Origin: Mucilaginibacter sp. CSA2-8R
Lineage (GTDB): Bacteria; Bacteroidota; Bacteroidia; Sphingobacteriales; Sphingobacteriaceae
Direction: 5' to 3'
DNA length: 64,000 nt
Assembly (NCBI RefSeq): GCF_038806765.1
Contig: NZ_CP152389.1
Coordinates: 4,278,001-4,342,000, forward strand
Both the position numbers and the translations under genes were made by a program. Shown here piece after piece: positions 1 through 8,987 of the stretch (positions are counted from its first letter, which is position 1; every line of letters starts with the position of its first letter). Under the pieces are notes generated by a model. The model saw only the letters and a list, made by a program, of their open reading frames with translations, made no database searches and was not told the DNA's origin.

Positions 1-63
1 TAAATAAAGTATAAAACCATCGCTTTAATCTTGATGTTAAATCATTAATTATAAATTAAATTT

Positions 64-636
64 ATGTCAACTATCCAGATTTTAAATCGCGAAACTTTAT
101 CAGACAAAAAGTACCCGCTTAAAAATTTCACTTATCTTAAGCCAGATGCCGAGGGTAACATGAAAGAGCAGAAGACCGAGGTATATTATCGCCCGGATGC
201 TGCTGCCATTTTACTATACGATAAAGAGAAGCAAAAATTACTGTTGACTAAACAGTTTAGGTTACCAACTTACTTAAACGGAAATGAATCGGGCTATCTT
301 ACTGAGGCTTGCGCCGGTTTAATTGACGATGGCGAGACACCTGAACAAACCGTTATTAGAGAAGCTAAAGAAGAATTAGGTGTTGATATCAGTAACATCG
401 ATAAAGTAGGCGCCGTATACACATCGGGAGGTGGTATCACTGAATATTTACACTTGTTTATAGCAGCCTATGATTCTTTGGCATTTAAACCCACAATGGG
501 CGGATTAGCTGCTGAAGGTGAAATTATAGAACCTTTTGAGCTAAATTTTGCTGAAGCTAAAACAAAGTTAAAAAACGGAGAGTTAAATGATGCAAAAACT
601 GTCATGCTATTGCAATATTACTTTTTGTTTTGTTAA
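64..636 (+). CDS. NUDIX hydrolase, NudK-like (GDP-mannose/ADP-ribose type)
   Basis: Predicted cytosolic pyrophosphohydrolase of 190 residues. A full Nudix box is visible at residues 85-107: G, five residues, E, seven residues, then REAKEELGV, which supplies the Mg2+-binding glutamates. Length, the preceding QFR motif (residues 64-66) and the beta-strand layout fit the ADP-ribose/GDP-mannose pyrophosphatase branch, of which NudK is the best-known member. The substrate is inferred from family resemblance only and could be another nucleoside diphosphate sugar. ATG start; the upstream 63 bases are AT-rich and show no other gene. It stands alone, with 95 bases before the next rightward gene. Confidence 0.85.
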   Translation: MSTIQILNRETLSDKKYPLKNFTYLKPDAEGNMKEQKTEVYYRPDAAAILLYDKEKQKLLLTKQFRLPTYLNGNESGYLTEACAGLIDDGETPEQTVIREAKEELGVDISNIDKVGAVYTSGGGITEYLHLFIAAYDSLAFKPTMGGLAAEGEIIEPFELNFAEAKTKLKNGELNDAKTVMLLQYYFLFC

Positions 637-731
637 TTACAATCGGTTTGCCTTAAGGCTTCATTTTATAAGTTACAACATTAAATATAAACCTAAAACC
701 AGTAATTAATTAATGCTCTTGATTGGACTGA

Positions 732-1973
732 ATGGTTAATAAAATCATTGCTTTTGTTTTCATATACTTTTTAGCTATTAATGGGCTGTTAGCGCAGGAT
801 AGCGTTATGGTATCTACATTTAAACAAACGCAGATTGATACCGTTGGCCAAAAAGATTTGATTGATGTTTTTAAGGTATTTTTTAAGTCCAACAAAACAT
901 CAACAAAGGTTAATACACAAGAAGGTAAAGTTTATTTTTCTTTTCTTCCTACTGCCTCTACTCTGCCTGATGGAGGTGGAAAGATGTTTATTACCTCTAC
1001 TACAGCTGGTTTTTATTTGGGCGACCAGCAAACTACCAATCTATCAAGCTTTACTTTCACCCCTTACTTTAACTTTAAAGGCCGTTTTGGCTTACCACTG
1101 CGCTCGAGCATATGGTTTAATAACAATCAATGGTATTTAGCGGGCGATACCCGGCTGATGGTTTACCCGCAAGACACCTGGGGATTGGGCGGTAATCAGC
1201 CTGAAGAAAGCCGTATGCGGGTAGATTACCGGTACATTAGGTTTTATCAAAGCTTGTACCGACGTATTAAATCATACCTTTTTGCCGGTATTGGTTACAA
1301 CCTTGATTATCATATGCGCATTAAAGGTAATTATGCTAATAACGACCTACAAGACGTATCGGGCTATGCTTTTGGTACCGACTATGGTCAAAACTCCTTA
1401 TCGTCTGGCATTACTTTCAATTTACTTTACGATACCCGTAATAATTCGATTAACCCTTTGCCTGGTTGCTACGCCAATTTAATTTATCGAATTAATACGC
1501 CGGTGTTAGGCAGTAACCGTACCTGGACATCTGTTTATGCGGATATGCGTAAGTATATTTCACTTAATCCAGGTAAACCGGCACAGCAAAATACCCTTGC
1601 ACTATGGACTTATTTTTGGAGTACTTTAGACCGTGGCGCACCTTACTTAAGCCTGCCCAGCGTGGGTTGGGATTTGTATAACCGCTCGGGCCGGGGCATG
1701 GAACAGAACCGCTACCGTGGACAAAGCCTCTGGTATACCGAAGCCGAATACCGGCGCAGTATTACCCGCAACGGCTTAATCGGGTTTGTGCTGTTTGCTA
1801 ATTTAACTTCGGTAAATGAACCCGATACCCGGCAGTTTAATTATTTTCATCCGGCGGGTGGCGGTGGTTTACGCATAAAAATCAATAAAGCATCCAACAC
1901 CAACATCGCTATTGATTATGGCTTTAGCAAGGGCTACTCATCTATCAGGCTTAACCTAGGTGAAGCATTTTAA
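732..1973 (+). CDS. BamA/TamA-family outer membrane beta-barrel protein
   Basis: A 413-residue secreted protein with an N-terminal signal peptide (hydrophobic residues 4-20, cleavage likely after LLAQ) and a C-terminal transmembrane barrel ending in Phe, the usual outer-membrane insertion signal. Repeated alternating aromatic strands and the sequence GGGGLRIKINK near the C-terminus match the surface-antigen (D15) barrel. No POTRA repeats are evident between the signal peptide and the barrel, so it is a short BamA relative rather than BamA itself. A paralogue of similar design lies at 53309-54676 and also ends in NEAF/GEAF. Cargo or partner is unknown. Confidence 0.8.
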   Translation: MVNKIIAFVFIYFLAINGLLAQDSVMVSTFKQTQIDTVGQKDLIDVFKVFFKSNKTSTKVNTQEGKVYFSFLPTASTLPDGGGKMFITSTTAGFYLGDQQTTNLSSFTFTPYFNFKGRFGLPLRSSIWFNNNQWYLAGDTRLMVYPQDTWGLGGNQPEESRMRVDYRYIRFYQSLYRRIKSYLFAGIGYNLDYHMRIKGNYANNDLQDVSGYAFGTDYGQNSLSSGITFNLLYDTRNNSINPLPGCYANLIYRINTPVLGSNRTWTSVYADMRKYISLNPGKPAQQNTLALWTYFWSTLDRGAPYLSLPSVGWDLYNRSGRGMEQNRYRGQSLWYTEAEYRRSITRNGLIGFVLFANLTSVNEPDTRQFNYFHPAGGGGLRIKINKASNTNIAIDYGFSKGYSSIRLNLGEAF

Positions 1974-2202
1974 ATTTCAACGTTATCTGTTAAAAAGGTA
2001 TAGTATATATTTTTGATAAACGCCTTAACGGTTGTTTGCACGTAGTAGCAACCCATCTAACTATTACAACTATACCTAAAACTATTAATTATAAAGTATT
2101 GCTAAAACGTTATACTTCGGTGTAAAAACATGATTGCCAATAAAGCCGGGATAAACAGATTATGATAATATTAAGTACATTAGCCAGGCATAATGAGGTA
2201 AC

Positions 2203-3237
2203 ATGAGCATTCCTGAAAAAGAAATCACGATTTATGACATTGCCAGAGAACTGAACATTTCTGGTGCAACGGTAAGCCGTGCCCTGATGGATCATCCTTC
2301 GGTAAATATCAACACCAAACAAAAGGTACAGGATGCTGCCAAAAAAATGGGGTATCGCTCTAACCAATTGGCGAGTAACTTGCGGAAAAAGAAAAGCAAT
2401 ATTATTGGTATCATCGTAGGTAACCTTAATAGCAGCTTTATGTCTAACGTAATTTTCGGGGTTGAAAAGGTGTTAAGCGACGCCGGTTATAACTTAATTA
2501 TCAGCCAGTCGTTAGACAACGTTACCAAGGAAATTGCCATAGCACAAGCCATGTATAATAATCGGGTAGATGGTCTATTAGTATCATTAGCTTACAGCAC
2601 CGAAAATGCCGAACATTTTGAAAGTTTTGTTAAACGTGGCATCCCTCTGGTTTATTTTGACCGTGCCTGGCCTCACCCTGAATGCCCAAGCGTTGAAATT
2701 GACAACGTTAAAGCTGCTTATGAAATAACCAACCATTTAATTAAACAGGGCTGTAAGCGCATTGCTCACATTACCGCTTTTAAACTAAGCAGTGTTGCCG
2801 CCGACAGGTTTAAAGGTTACCGGCAGGCACTTGAAAAACATCACATTCCGTTTGACGAAAGTTTGGTCATCCCTACCCAACTTACTCTGGAAGCCGGTGT
2901 TGAAGCCGCCCACACGTTATTAGCTATGGCCGACCGGCCAGACGGCGTATTTGTAATCAATGATGCTTGCGCCGTAAGCTGTATGCAAGAATTGAAGCGC
3001 AACGGCATACGTATACCGCAAGACATTGCCTTTGCTGGTTTTAATAATGATACTGAATCCAGCATTATCGAGCCCAATTTGACTACAGTAGATTACAAGG
3101 GTTACGACATGGGTACTACAGCCGCGCAAATACTGCTCGGCCGGCTAAACAACACCAACGACAAAAACAGCCTCACAAACAAACTCATTCAACCTTCAGA
3201 AATTGTGATCAGGGCATCCTCCTTACATAAAGCATAA
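2203..3237 (+). CDS. LacI-family transcriptional regulator
   Basis: A 344-residue DNA-binding repressor/activator. The N-terminal helix-turn-helix (residues 9-30: ITIYDIARELNISGATVSRA) and hinge helix (around VQDAAKKMGYRSN) are textbook LacI. The rest is a periplasmic-binding-protein-like sensor domain with IIGIIVGNLNSSF at its start and FAGFNND near residue 280, expected to bind a sugar or sugar phosphate. The next rightward gene is an MFS transporter whose promoter region carries overlapping palindromes, so it is a plausible target; this is inference. ATG start, 229 bases downstream of the barrel gene. Confidence 0.93.
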   Translation: MSIPEKEITIYDIARELNISGATVSRALMDHPSVNINTKQKVQDAAKKMGYRSNQLASNLRKKKSNIIGIIVGNLNSSFMSNVIFGVEKVLSDAGYNLIISQSLDNVTKEIAIAQAMYNNRVDGLLVSLAYSTENAEHFESFVKRGIPLVYFDRAWPHPECPSVEIDNVKAAYEITNHLIKQGCKRIAHITAFKLSSVAADRFKGYRQALEKHHIPFDESLVIPTQLTLEAGVEAAHTLLAMADRPDGVFVINDACAVSCMQELKRNGIRIPQDIAFAGFNNDTESSIIEPNLTTVDYKGYDMGTTAAQILLGRLNNTNDKNSLTNKLIQPSEIVIRASSLHKA

Positions 3238-3268
3238 CTTATGCCTAACCTTTTAAGCTAATTACTGA

Positions 3269-3284
3269 GTAAGGCCAGCCTTAC
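3269..3284 (+). terminator. short GC hairpin after the LacI gene
   Basis: Seven-base inverted repeat GTAAGGC/GCCTTAC separated by two bases, 32 bases after the LacI stop codon and followed by AGTTTATT. It could be a weak terminator; the tight loop and poor U-run keep this uncertain. Confidence 0.35.
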
Positions 3285-3289
3285 AGTTT

Positions 3290-3308
3290 ATTAAGCTTAA
3301 TTTAAGCT
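3290..3308. promoter_or_regulatory. overlapping palindromes upstream of the MFS gene (candidate operator)
   Basis: Two overlapping perfect palindromes: ATTAAGCTTAAT at 3290-3301 and AGCTTAATTTAAGCT (7-1-7) at 3294-3308. They sit where the -33 element of the 3326-3333 promoter should be, so a bound repressor would block transcription. The LacI-type regulator encoded immediately upstream is the obvious candidate ligand, although classical LacI sites carry a central CG. AT-rich sequence makes chance palindromes more likely. Confidence 0.4.
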
Positions 3309-3325
3309 ATACAAACACATTTCTT

Positions 3326-3333
3326 TACTTTTG
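3326..3333 (+). promoter_or_regulatory. Bacteroidota -7 box TACTTTTG for the MFS gene
   Basis: Exact TAnnTTTG match. Transcription would start about 5-7 bases downstream, that is at or next to the ATG at 3339, giving a leaderless or nearly leaderless mRNA. The -33 element is weak (TTTA at 3301-3304). Confidence 0.55.
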
Positions 3334-3338
3334 CAGTG

Positions 3339-4487
3339 ATGACTGCTACAACAAACCGGTCGCCGCGCGAACTGCGAATCGGGTGTGCTATTTTCTTTTT
3401 CATTTCGGGTTTTGGCTATTCCTCCTGGGCTTCACGTATACCTACCGTTCAGCATCAGTTACATTTAAACGAAGCACAATTAGGCACGTTACTATTTGCG
3501 TTGCCCATTGGCCTCATGCTTACGCTGCCTATAACTGGCAAGCTGCTCGGCCATTATACCAGCCGCAGTATTATGCTTTTTGGTGCCATTGCATTTAACG
3601 TCGTATTATTTTTATTAGGTCTGGCTACAGTTGCCTGGCAGTTTGCCATCATTTTATTTGCTTTGGGCTCGGCACGTAACCTGCTAAACCTTTCGGTTAA
3701 TGCGCAATCTGTCGGCGTGCAATCCGTTTATCAAAAATCAATTATCACCACTTTTCATGGTATCTGGAGTATAGCAGGCTTTGTGGGTGCAGCCGTTGGG
3801 TATTTAATGGTAAGCTATAACGTTAATTTGTTTTACCATTTGGGTGCTATCAGTATTTTACTTTGCGCCTGCTCTGTTTACTTTTACTCCTATACATTTT
3901 ACCAAAAGCCTAAAGCGGTTGAACGCAAGCCATTTTTGATTTTGCCAGACAAATACATGCTCAAGTTTGCTGTAATTTGCTTTGCCTGTATGGCTTGTGA
4001 AAATACCATGTATGACTGGAGCGCTATCTATTTTGAAAAGGCAGTACACGCCGGCAAAGCCACCGCAACCGCTGCCTTTGTGGTCTATATGATAGCTATG
4101 ACTACCGGCCGCTTTGCGGGCGATAAAATTGTATTGCGCATTGGCATCAAAAATATGCTGAATTATAGCGGCTGGTTCATTTTCACAGGTTTGATGTTGG
4201 CTGTAGTATTCCCCTACCCGCTTGTTGCCGGCGCTGGTTTTATACTGGTAGGTTTAGGTGTAGCGTGCGTAGTCCCTTTAGTATTTAGCATTGCCGGTAA
4301 ATCTGCATCCTTAAGCAGCGGTACAGCTATAGCATCTATATCTACCGTAGGCTACTTTGGCTTTTTATTAGTTCCACCTTTTGTAGGCTACATTGCACAA
4401 GCGGCAGATTTACGCTGGTCATTTGGTGTTATTGCCATATTAGGTATGCTGATTGTTTGGATGGTTAGCAAAATAGAAGCGACCTAA
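3339..4487 (+). CDS. MFS transporter, YbjJ-like
   Basis: Inner-membrane secondary transporter of about 382 residues with roughly 12 hydrophobic segments. The N-terminus carries GYSSWASRIP, a signature of the YbjJ-type branch of the major facilitator superfamily, followed by the first cytoplasmic loop region. The substrate is not predictable from sequence. A GTG at 3336 is in frame, but the ATG at 3339 is preferred because the promoter box would place transcription start almost on it. It follows a LacI-type regulator by about 100 bases, suggesting sugar-linked control (inference). Its end faces a leftward gene across a terminator. Confidence 0.85.
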   Translation: MTATTNRSPRELRIGCAIFFFISGFGYSSWASRIPTVQHQLHLNEAQLGTLLFALPIGLMLTLPITGKLLGHYTSRSIMLFGAIAFNVVLFLLGLATVAWQFAIILFALGSARNLLNLSVNAQSVGVQSVYQKSIITTFHGIWSIAGFVGAAVGYLMVSYNVNLFYHLGAISILLCACSVYFYSYTFYQKPKAVERKPFLILPDKYMLKFAVICFACMACENTMYDWSAIYFEKAVHAGKATATAAFVVYMIAMTTGRFAGDKIVLRIGIKNMLNYSGWFIFTGLMLAVVFPYPLVAGAGFILVGLGVACVVPLVFSIAGKSASLSSGTAIASISTVGYFGFLLVPPFVGYIAQAADLRWSFGVIAILGMLIVWMVSKIEAT

Positions 4488-4494
4488 TCATAAA

Positions 4495-4520
4495 GCAAAA
4501 AAAGGCACCTTACAGTGCCT
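4495..4520 (-). terminator. intrinsic terminator of the trans-sulfuration gene
   Basis: Read leftward, AGGCAC and GTGCCT form a 6-bp stem with a 6-base loop, followed by a run of at least seven U. It lies 32 bases past the stop codon of the leftward gene. Confidence 0.75.
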
Positions 4521-4551
4521 CTCGATAGTATTCTTTGCAAGTATATCGGTA

Positions 4552-5676
4552 TCAGGCTTTGTTTAAGGCATTTTGCATATCCGCAATTAAATCGTCAATA
4601 TGCTCTAACCCAACCGATACCCGTAACAGATTCTGTGGTGTTTTGGTGTCCGGTCCTTCAATGGCGGCACGGCGCTCAATCAAGCTTTCCACACCGCCCA
4701 AACTGGTAGCACGGGCAAACAACTGCAGCTTATTAATTACACGTTCTGCAGCGTCCTTTCCTCCTGCCACCATAAAAGATAGCATGCCACCAAAACTTAA
4801 CATTTGTTGTTTAGCCAGCTCATGCTGAGGGTGCGATGCCAAACCAGGATAGAGCACCTGTTCTACCTGAGTGTGCTGCTCTAAGTACTCGGCCAGCAGC
4901 TGGGCATTATGCACATGCCCGCGCATACGGTAAGGTAAAGTTTTAATACTCCTGGCCAGCCAGTAGCAATCGGTAGGTGCCGGTATAGCTCCTCCCATCT
5001 GCTGTATATTCAGTATTTTTTTCCACCATTCATCATCCTGAGCGGTAATTAAAGCACCACCGGTTAAATCGCTATGCCCGCCCAAATATTTAGTAGTCGA
5101 ATGCATAACTACATCAGCCCCCAAACTTAGTGGCTGCTGCCCTAAAGGCGAGGCAAAAGTATTATCGCATACTACTTTAATATCATGCTTGCGTGCCAAA
5201 GCAGCTACCTTGGCAATATCAGTTAGTTTTAGCAGTGGGTTAGACGGCGTTTCGATCCAAATTAAGCCAGTGTTTGGTTTAATAGTAGCCAATAGCAGCT
5301 CGTCATTATTTAAATCAATAAAATCAAATTCGAGTATGCCGGCAAACAAGGTTTTAAGCTGGTTACGTAAGCCGTGATACATATCATCGGGAGCGATGAT
5401 GTGTGTGCCTGGCTTTAACGATTGAAAAACCGTCATTCCGGCCGCATTACCTGATGCAAACGCTGCCGCCTGCACACCGCCCTCTAAACGAGCTAATACG
5501 GTTTCGAGCGCCTGGCGGTTAGGGTTACCAGCACGGCTATAACTATAGCCTTTGCTGTAATTACCATCATGGTCGCGCTCGAAAGTGGTAGATAATACAA
5601 TAGGTGCCACCACTGCCGACGTGCTTTCATCAACGTGGCTGCCGGCATGAATAACCAGGGTTTCAACTTTCATCAT
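4552..5676 (-). CDS. PLP-dependent trans-sulfuration enzyme (cystathionine gamma-synthase/lyase family)
   Basis: Cytosolic Cys/Met metabolism enzyme of 374 residues. The PLP-binding lysine is K196 in HSTTKYLGGHSD; the SRAGNPNR motif (residues 47-54), the ASGNAAG phosphate-binding stretch (74-80) and DNTFASP (171-177) are all in place. These features define the Cys/Met metabolism PLP family but do not separate cystathionine gamma-synthase, cystathionine gamma-lyase/beta-lyase and methionine gamma-lyase. Two consecutive ATG codons (5676, 5673) are possible starts. Single gene with its own terminator; no methionine-pathway neighbours are present. Confidence 0.88.
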   Translation of the reverse strand: MMKVETLVIHAGSHVDESTSAVVAPIVLSTTFERDHDGNYSKGYSYSRAGNPNRQALETVLARLEGGVQAAAFASGNAAGMTVFQSLKPGTHIIAPDDMYHGLRNQLKTLFAGILEFDFIDLNNDELLLATIKPNTGLIWIETPSNPLLKLTDIAKVAALARKHDIKVVCDNTFASPLGQQPLSLGADVVMHSTTKYLGGHSDLTGGALITAQDDEWWKKILNIQQMGGAIPAPTDCYWLARSIKTLPYRMRGHVHNAQLLAEYLEQHTQVEQVLYPGLASHPQHELAKQQMLSFGGMLSFMVAGGKDAAERVINKLQLFARATSLGGVESLIERRAAIEGPDTKTPQNLLRVSVGLEHIDDLIADMQNALNKA

Positions 5677-5755
5677 TGCTCAAATTAAAGCATAATTTTT
5701 ATCACCTACGCCTTGCAGCAGCGCAAACCATATGATAACTATTTAATTTTTACAA

Positions 5756-6715
5756 TCAATTAGTCATCTTAACCGGCAGGATATGCCCCTCTTTATCAAA
5801 CAACATTTGATCAAGGCATATTACCCTTTGGTTGGCGCCCGTTTGGTCGAGCGGCCTGCGGTGATAAACAATGTAATACTTATCGTCCTTAGCCGAGTGT
5901 ATTACCGAGTGATGCCCTGCACCACGTGCAATATTGGGGTCTTGTTCTAATACAGTTGATAACCGCTTAAATGGCCCAAAAGGAGAATCGGCAATGGCGT
6001 AAGCCACTTTATAATCCGGACCGGTCCAGCCACCTTCCGACCACATAAAATAGTATTTATTGTTGCGGATAAACATGTAAGGGCCTTCTACGTAATGCTC
6101 GGGTGTAATTTCTTTATACAAGGTACCGTCCGGCAAAGGCTCAATACCGGTAAAATCAGCCTTTAATTTAACCATATTGCAGTGCCCCCATCCGCCATAA
6201 TACATATAGTACGAACCGTCTTTATCCCTAAAAACAAACTGATCAATAGGCTGCGCTCCGTTAACAATAGTATCAATTAAAGGATGCCCCAACAAATCTT
6301 TATAAGGGCCATCTGGCTTGCTGGCTACAGCAACGCCAATGCCCCCTACCTCGCCGGGATGAATATCGTTTGCACCAAAAAACAAATAATACTTGTCACC
6401 TTTTTTGAGTACGGCCGGGGCCCACATTGCTTTTTTAGCCCATTTAACGCCGCTGGTATCAATAATGCGTGGATGCTTTGTCCACGTCTTTAAATCAGCA
6501 GATGAAAACGCATCCATAAATACCTGGTCTTTGTAGGGCGCAGAATACGTAGGATAAATCCAATAGGTGTTACCGTATTTAATACCCTCCGGATCTGCAT
6601 ACCAGCCTTGTATAACTGGGTTATGCTGACCGTAAACTTTAATACCTAACAGCAAGAACGCGATGAGCAAAACGCGTAAACAGAAGTAATTAAATTTGAT
6701 TGTTTTTTTTAACAT
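5756..6715 (-). CDS. Secreted glycoside hydrolase family 43
   Basis: Predicted exported arabinosidase/xylosidase-type enzyme of 319 residues. An N-terminal hydrophobic signal segment (residues about 12-30) precedes a five-bladed beta-propeller. The three carboxylates expected of GH43 are visible: Asp in YADPEG (general base), Asp in QPIDQF (pKa modulator) and Glu in YVEGPYMF (general acid). The WAPAV motif after the first blade is also typical. Exact specificity cannot be read from sequence. It is a single gene, not part of a SusC/SusD locus. Another GH43 protein of a different subtype lies at 27739-28773. Confidence 0.87.
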   Translation of the reverse strand: MLKKTIKFNYFCLRVLLIAFLLLGIKVYGQHNPVIQGWYADPEGIKYGNTYWIYPTYSAPYKDQVFMDAFSSADLKTWTKHPRIIDTSGVKWAKKAMWAPAVLKKGDKYYLFFGANDIHPGEVGGIGVAVASKPDGPYKDLLGHPLIDTIVNGAQPIDQFVFRDKDGSYYMYYGGWGHCNMVKLKADFTGIEPLPDGTLYKEITPEHYVEGPYMFIRNNKYYFMWSEGGWTGPDYKVAYAIADSPFGPFKRLSTVLEQDPNIARGAGHHSVIHSAKDDKYYIVYHRRPLDQTGANQRVICLDQMLFDKEGHILPVKMTN

Positions 6716-6761
6716 GAGTTAAGATGATTGTAAAGAGCTTGGTTCTTAAAAAAGCAGCAAC

Positions 6762-6795
6762 AAAAAAAGGGTTGACAGTTTAAGCTATCAACCCT
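6762..6795 (-). terminator. intrinsic terminator of the citrate synthase gene
   Basis: Read leftward, AGGGTTGATAG pairs with CTGTCAACCCT (11 bp with one G-U) and is followed by seven U. It lies 17 bases after the stop codon. Confidence 0.8.
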
Positions 6796-6811
6796 CTATG
6801 ATATATTTTAA

Positions 6812-8098
6812 TTAGCGATTATCGATATCTGTATAATCATTACCAGTTTCGCCGGTATAAATTTGACGCGGACGACCAATAGGCTCTTTGTTTTCTTTCA
6901 TTTCTTTCCATTGTGCAATCCATCCCGGTAAACGGCCTAAAGCAAACAGCACAGTAAACATTTCGGTTGGGAAACCTAATGCACGGTAAATAATGCCTGA
7001 GTAGAAGTCAACATTTGGATATAATTTACGCTCAACAAAGTATGGATCTTGCAGGGCAACTTCTTCCAGGCGTTTGGCAATTTCCAATACCTCGTCATTC
7101 ACACCTAATTTTTCCAAAATATCGTCACAAGCCTTTTTAATGATTTTAGCGCGCGGATCAAAGTTTTTATAAACGCGGTGACCAAAGCCCATCAAACGGA
7201 ACGGATCATTTTTATCTTTAGCCTTGGCAATCCATTTATCAGTATCGCCGCCATCCGCTTTAATTTTTTCCAGCATTTCGATCACCGCCTGGTTGGCTCC
7301 ACCGTGCAACGGGCCCCACAATGCCGAAATACCGGCCGAAATAGAAGCATATAAGTTAGCATCCGATGAACCTACAATACGAACCGTAGAAGCAGAGCAA
7401 TTTTGCTCATGGTCGGCATGCAGAATCAGCAATTTATTCATAGCATCCATTACCACCGGGTCAATCTCATAAACCTCAGTTGGTTGGCTAAAGGTCATGT
7501 ACATGAAGTTGGTAACGTAGTCGAATTTGTTTTTAGGGTAGTTAACCGGGTGCCCTAATGATTTTTTGTAAATCCAGGCCACGATGGTGCTCATTTTAGC
7601 AATAAGCTTGTGAATTTCAAGGTCAACAATTTCTGGAGGCAATGATGGCGCTAACGACTCAGGATTAAATGCAGCCAGGGCACCAATCAAAGATGACAAT
7701 TGCCCCATCGGGTGCGATTTGGAAGGGAAGCCGTCGAAAAACTTCTTCATATCCTCATGCACCAGCGTATGGCGGTTTAGCTCATACTGAAAGTTTGCTA
7801 ATTGCTCTTTAGTAGGCAGTTTACCATAAATCAGCAGGTAAGCAACCTCAACAAAAGTTGATTTTTCGGCCAGCTGCTCAATCGGGTAACCACGATATTT
7901 TAATATACCCTGCTCGCCATCTAAAAAGGTGATAGCACTTTTAGTGGCACCTGTATTTTTATAACCAATATCTAAAGTAATGTATCCGGTTAAATCACGC
8001 AGTTTAGAGATATCTAAAGCTTTTTCGTTTTCTGTACCTTCAATAACAGGTAAGTCGTATGTTTTGTCGCCGATTTTTAATTGTGCAGTTTCCGACAT
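6812..8098 (-). CDS. gltA: Citrate synthase
   Basis: Condenses acetyl-CoA and oxaloacetate to citrate at the entry of the TCA cycle. The 428-residue product matches the usual length of hexameric bacterial (type II) citrate synthase. Active-site blocks are present: GPLHGGANQAVIEML and GFGHRVYKNFDPRA, plus the N-terminal beta-sheet domain with LKIGDKTYDLPVIEGTE typical of the Gram-negative form. The start is set at ATG 8098 (protein MSETAQ); the longer frame to 8125 adds nine unlikely residues and overlaps the promoter box at 8123-8130. Monocistronic, with its own terminator. Confidence 0.96.
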   Translation of the reverse strand: MSETAQLKIGDKTYDLPVIEGTENEKALDISKLRDLTGYITLDIGYKNTGATKSAITFLDGEQGILKYRGYPIEQLAEKSTFVEVAYLLIYGKLPTKEQLANFQYELNRHTLVHEDMKKFFDGFPSKSHPMGQLSSLIGALAAFNPESLAPSLPPEIVDLEIHKLIAKMSTIVAWIYKKSLGHPVNYPKNKFDYVTNFMYMTFSQPTEVYEIDPVVMDAMNKLLILHADHEQNCSASTVRIVGSSDANLYASISAGISALWGPLHGGANQAVIEMLEKIKADGGDTDKWIAKAKDKNDPFRLMGFGHRVYKNFDPRAKIIKKACDDILEKLGVNDEVLEIAKRLEEVALQDPYFVERKLYPNVDFYSGIIYRALGFPTEMFTVLFALGRLPGWIAQWKEMKENKEPIGRPRQIYTGETGNDYTDIDNR

Positions 8099-8122
8099 AG
8101 AAATATGGGGTTGTATCCGTAA

Positions 8123-8130
8123 CAAATGTA
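8123..8130 (-). promoter_or_regulatory. -7 box TACATTTG for gltA
   Basis: Reverse-strand exact match to TAnnTTTG, 25 bases upstream of the chosen citrate synthase ATG. No clear -33 TTG is seen at the expected spacing. Confidence 0.5.
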
Positions 8131-8261
8131 ATTAAATAAGCCATTAATCACCTTTGCCGGTAGTTATTATCACTTAAAATTTACGTTTATAATCTATAAT
8201 TGAAATGCAGGCTTTGTTAACTAACAAAAATTTATCAGTTGTCTGCATTTGAGTTATCTGG

Positions 8262-8780
8262 TTATTTAATTTCTTCTTTCACCTCGCCGCACTCCAGCAT
8301 TTCATCGCCGTAGTAAGGGTTTTTAATCTCTTTTTGAGCCGATAGCCAGTAGCCGCCTTTACCGTTACCAGCCATTGGGCAATAAGCCACATACACGGGG
8401 CCTGATTTAGTTTTCATACCTTTTACTAACGGTATTACATCCTGGCTTAATAGCAGGAATATATTACGCTGCGATTTTACATCGTCGGTAGCCGCAATAC
8501 GAGTAGCCAAATCGGCAGCCTCAGTGCATCCTTTGATATTGCTTAAATTAGCAGCCAGGGCCTTAGCAGACTGCTGCGCTCCTTTAGAATCGGTTTTTAC
8601 TAAATTATCTTTAACTGACAAGTAGGCATTATATACTTTAGCCGTGTCGGTTTGCGCAACAGTAGTTACAGTTGCTGTAGAATCACCGCTTTGTGCCGCA
8701 GAAGCCTCTTGTTTACCCCCCGACTTGCAAGCAGTTAAACCCGAACCAGCAATAAGGGCCAGAAGAAAATATCTTTTCAT
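8262..8780 (-). CDS. DUF3347-type metal-binding lipoprotein
   Basis: A 172-residue exported lipoprotein with lipobox LTAC (Cys18) after a short signal peptide, then a low-complexity Ala/Ser/Thr linker, then a four-helix domain. The C-terminus with AYCPMAGNGKGGYWLS and NPYYGDEMLECG matches the DUF3347 domain that also ends some CusB/HlyD-type copper efflux adaptors; the Cys-Pro-Met motif and second Cys are likely metal ligands. Here the domain is free-standing. No efflux genes are adjacent, so a copper or other soft-metal binding role is an inference from the family. Confidence 0.8.
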   Translation of the reverse strand: MKRYFLLALIAGSGLTACKSGGKQEASAAQSGDSTATVTTVAQTDTAKVYNAYLSVKDNLVKTDSKGAQQSAKALAANLSNIKGCTEAADLATRIAATDDVKSQRNIFLLLSQDVIPLVKGMKTKSGPVYVAYCPMAGNGKGGYWLSAQKEIKNPYYGDEMLECGEVKEEIK

Positions 8781-8936
8781 TATAGGTAGATTAATTGCGG
8801 GGCTAAGGTAGGCAATTTAAGGTTTAAACAAGTAAAACTGACCATAGTAATTGTCTGCCACCCGGCACATTTGTGTCTGCCAACTTATTTTACTTAAAAC
8901 ATCATACTCAAATTTTACTTGGCATTTGTTTTAAAT

Positions 8937-8972
8937 TAACAAAGCCTTTGAGGAATCTCAAAGGCTTTGTTA
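8937..8972 (-). terminator. strong hairpin terminator, 16-bp perfect stem
   Basis: Perfect stem 8937-8952 with 8957-8972 and a four-base loop, 15 bases after the stop of the leftward small secreted protein gene. The stem is followed leftward by an AU-rich stretch. It may act in both directions. Confidence 0.75.
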
Positions 8973-8987
8973 TAGCTATAATATTTG

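Noticed and set aside
732-1973. BamA itself
   Set aside because: Only about 413 residues and no POTRA repeats are seen; it is a short barrel relative.
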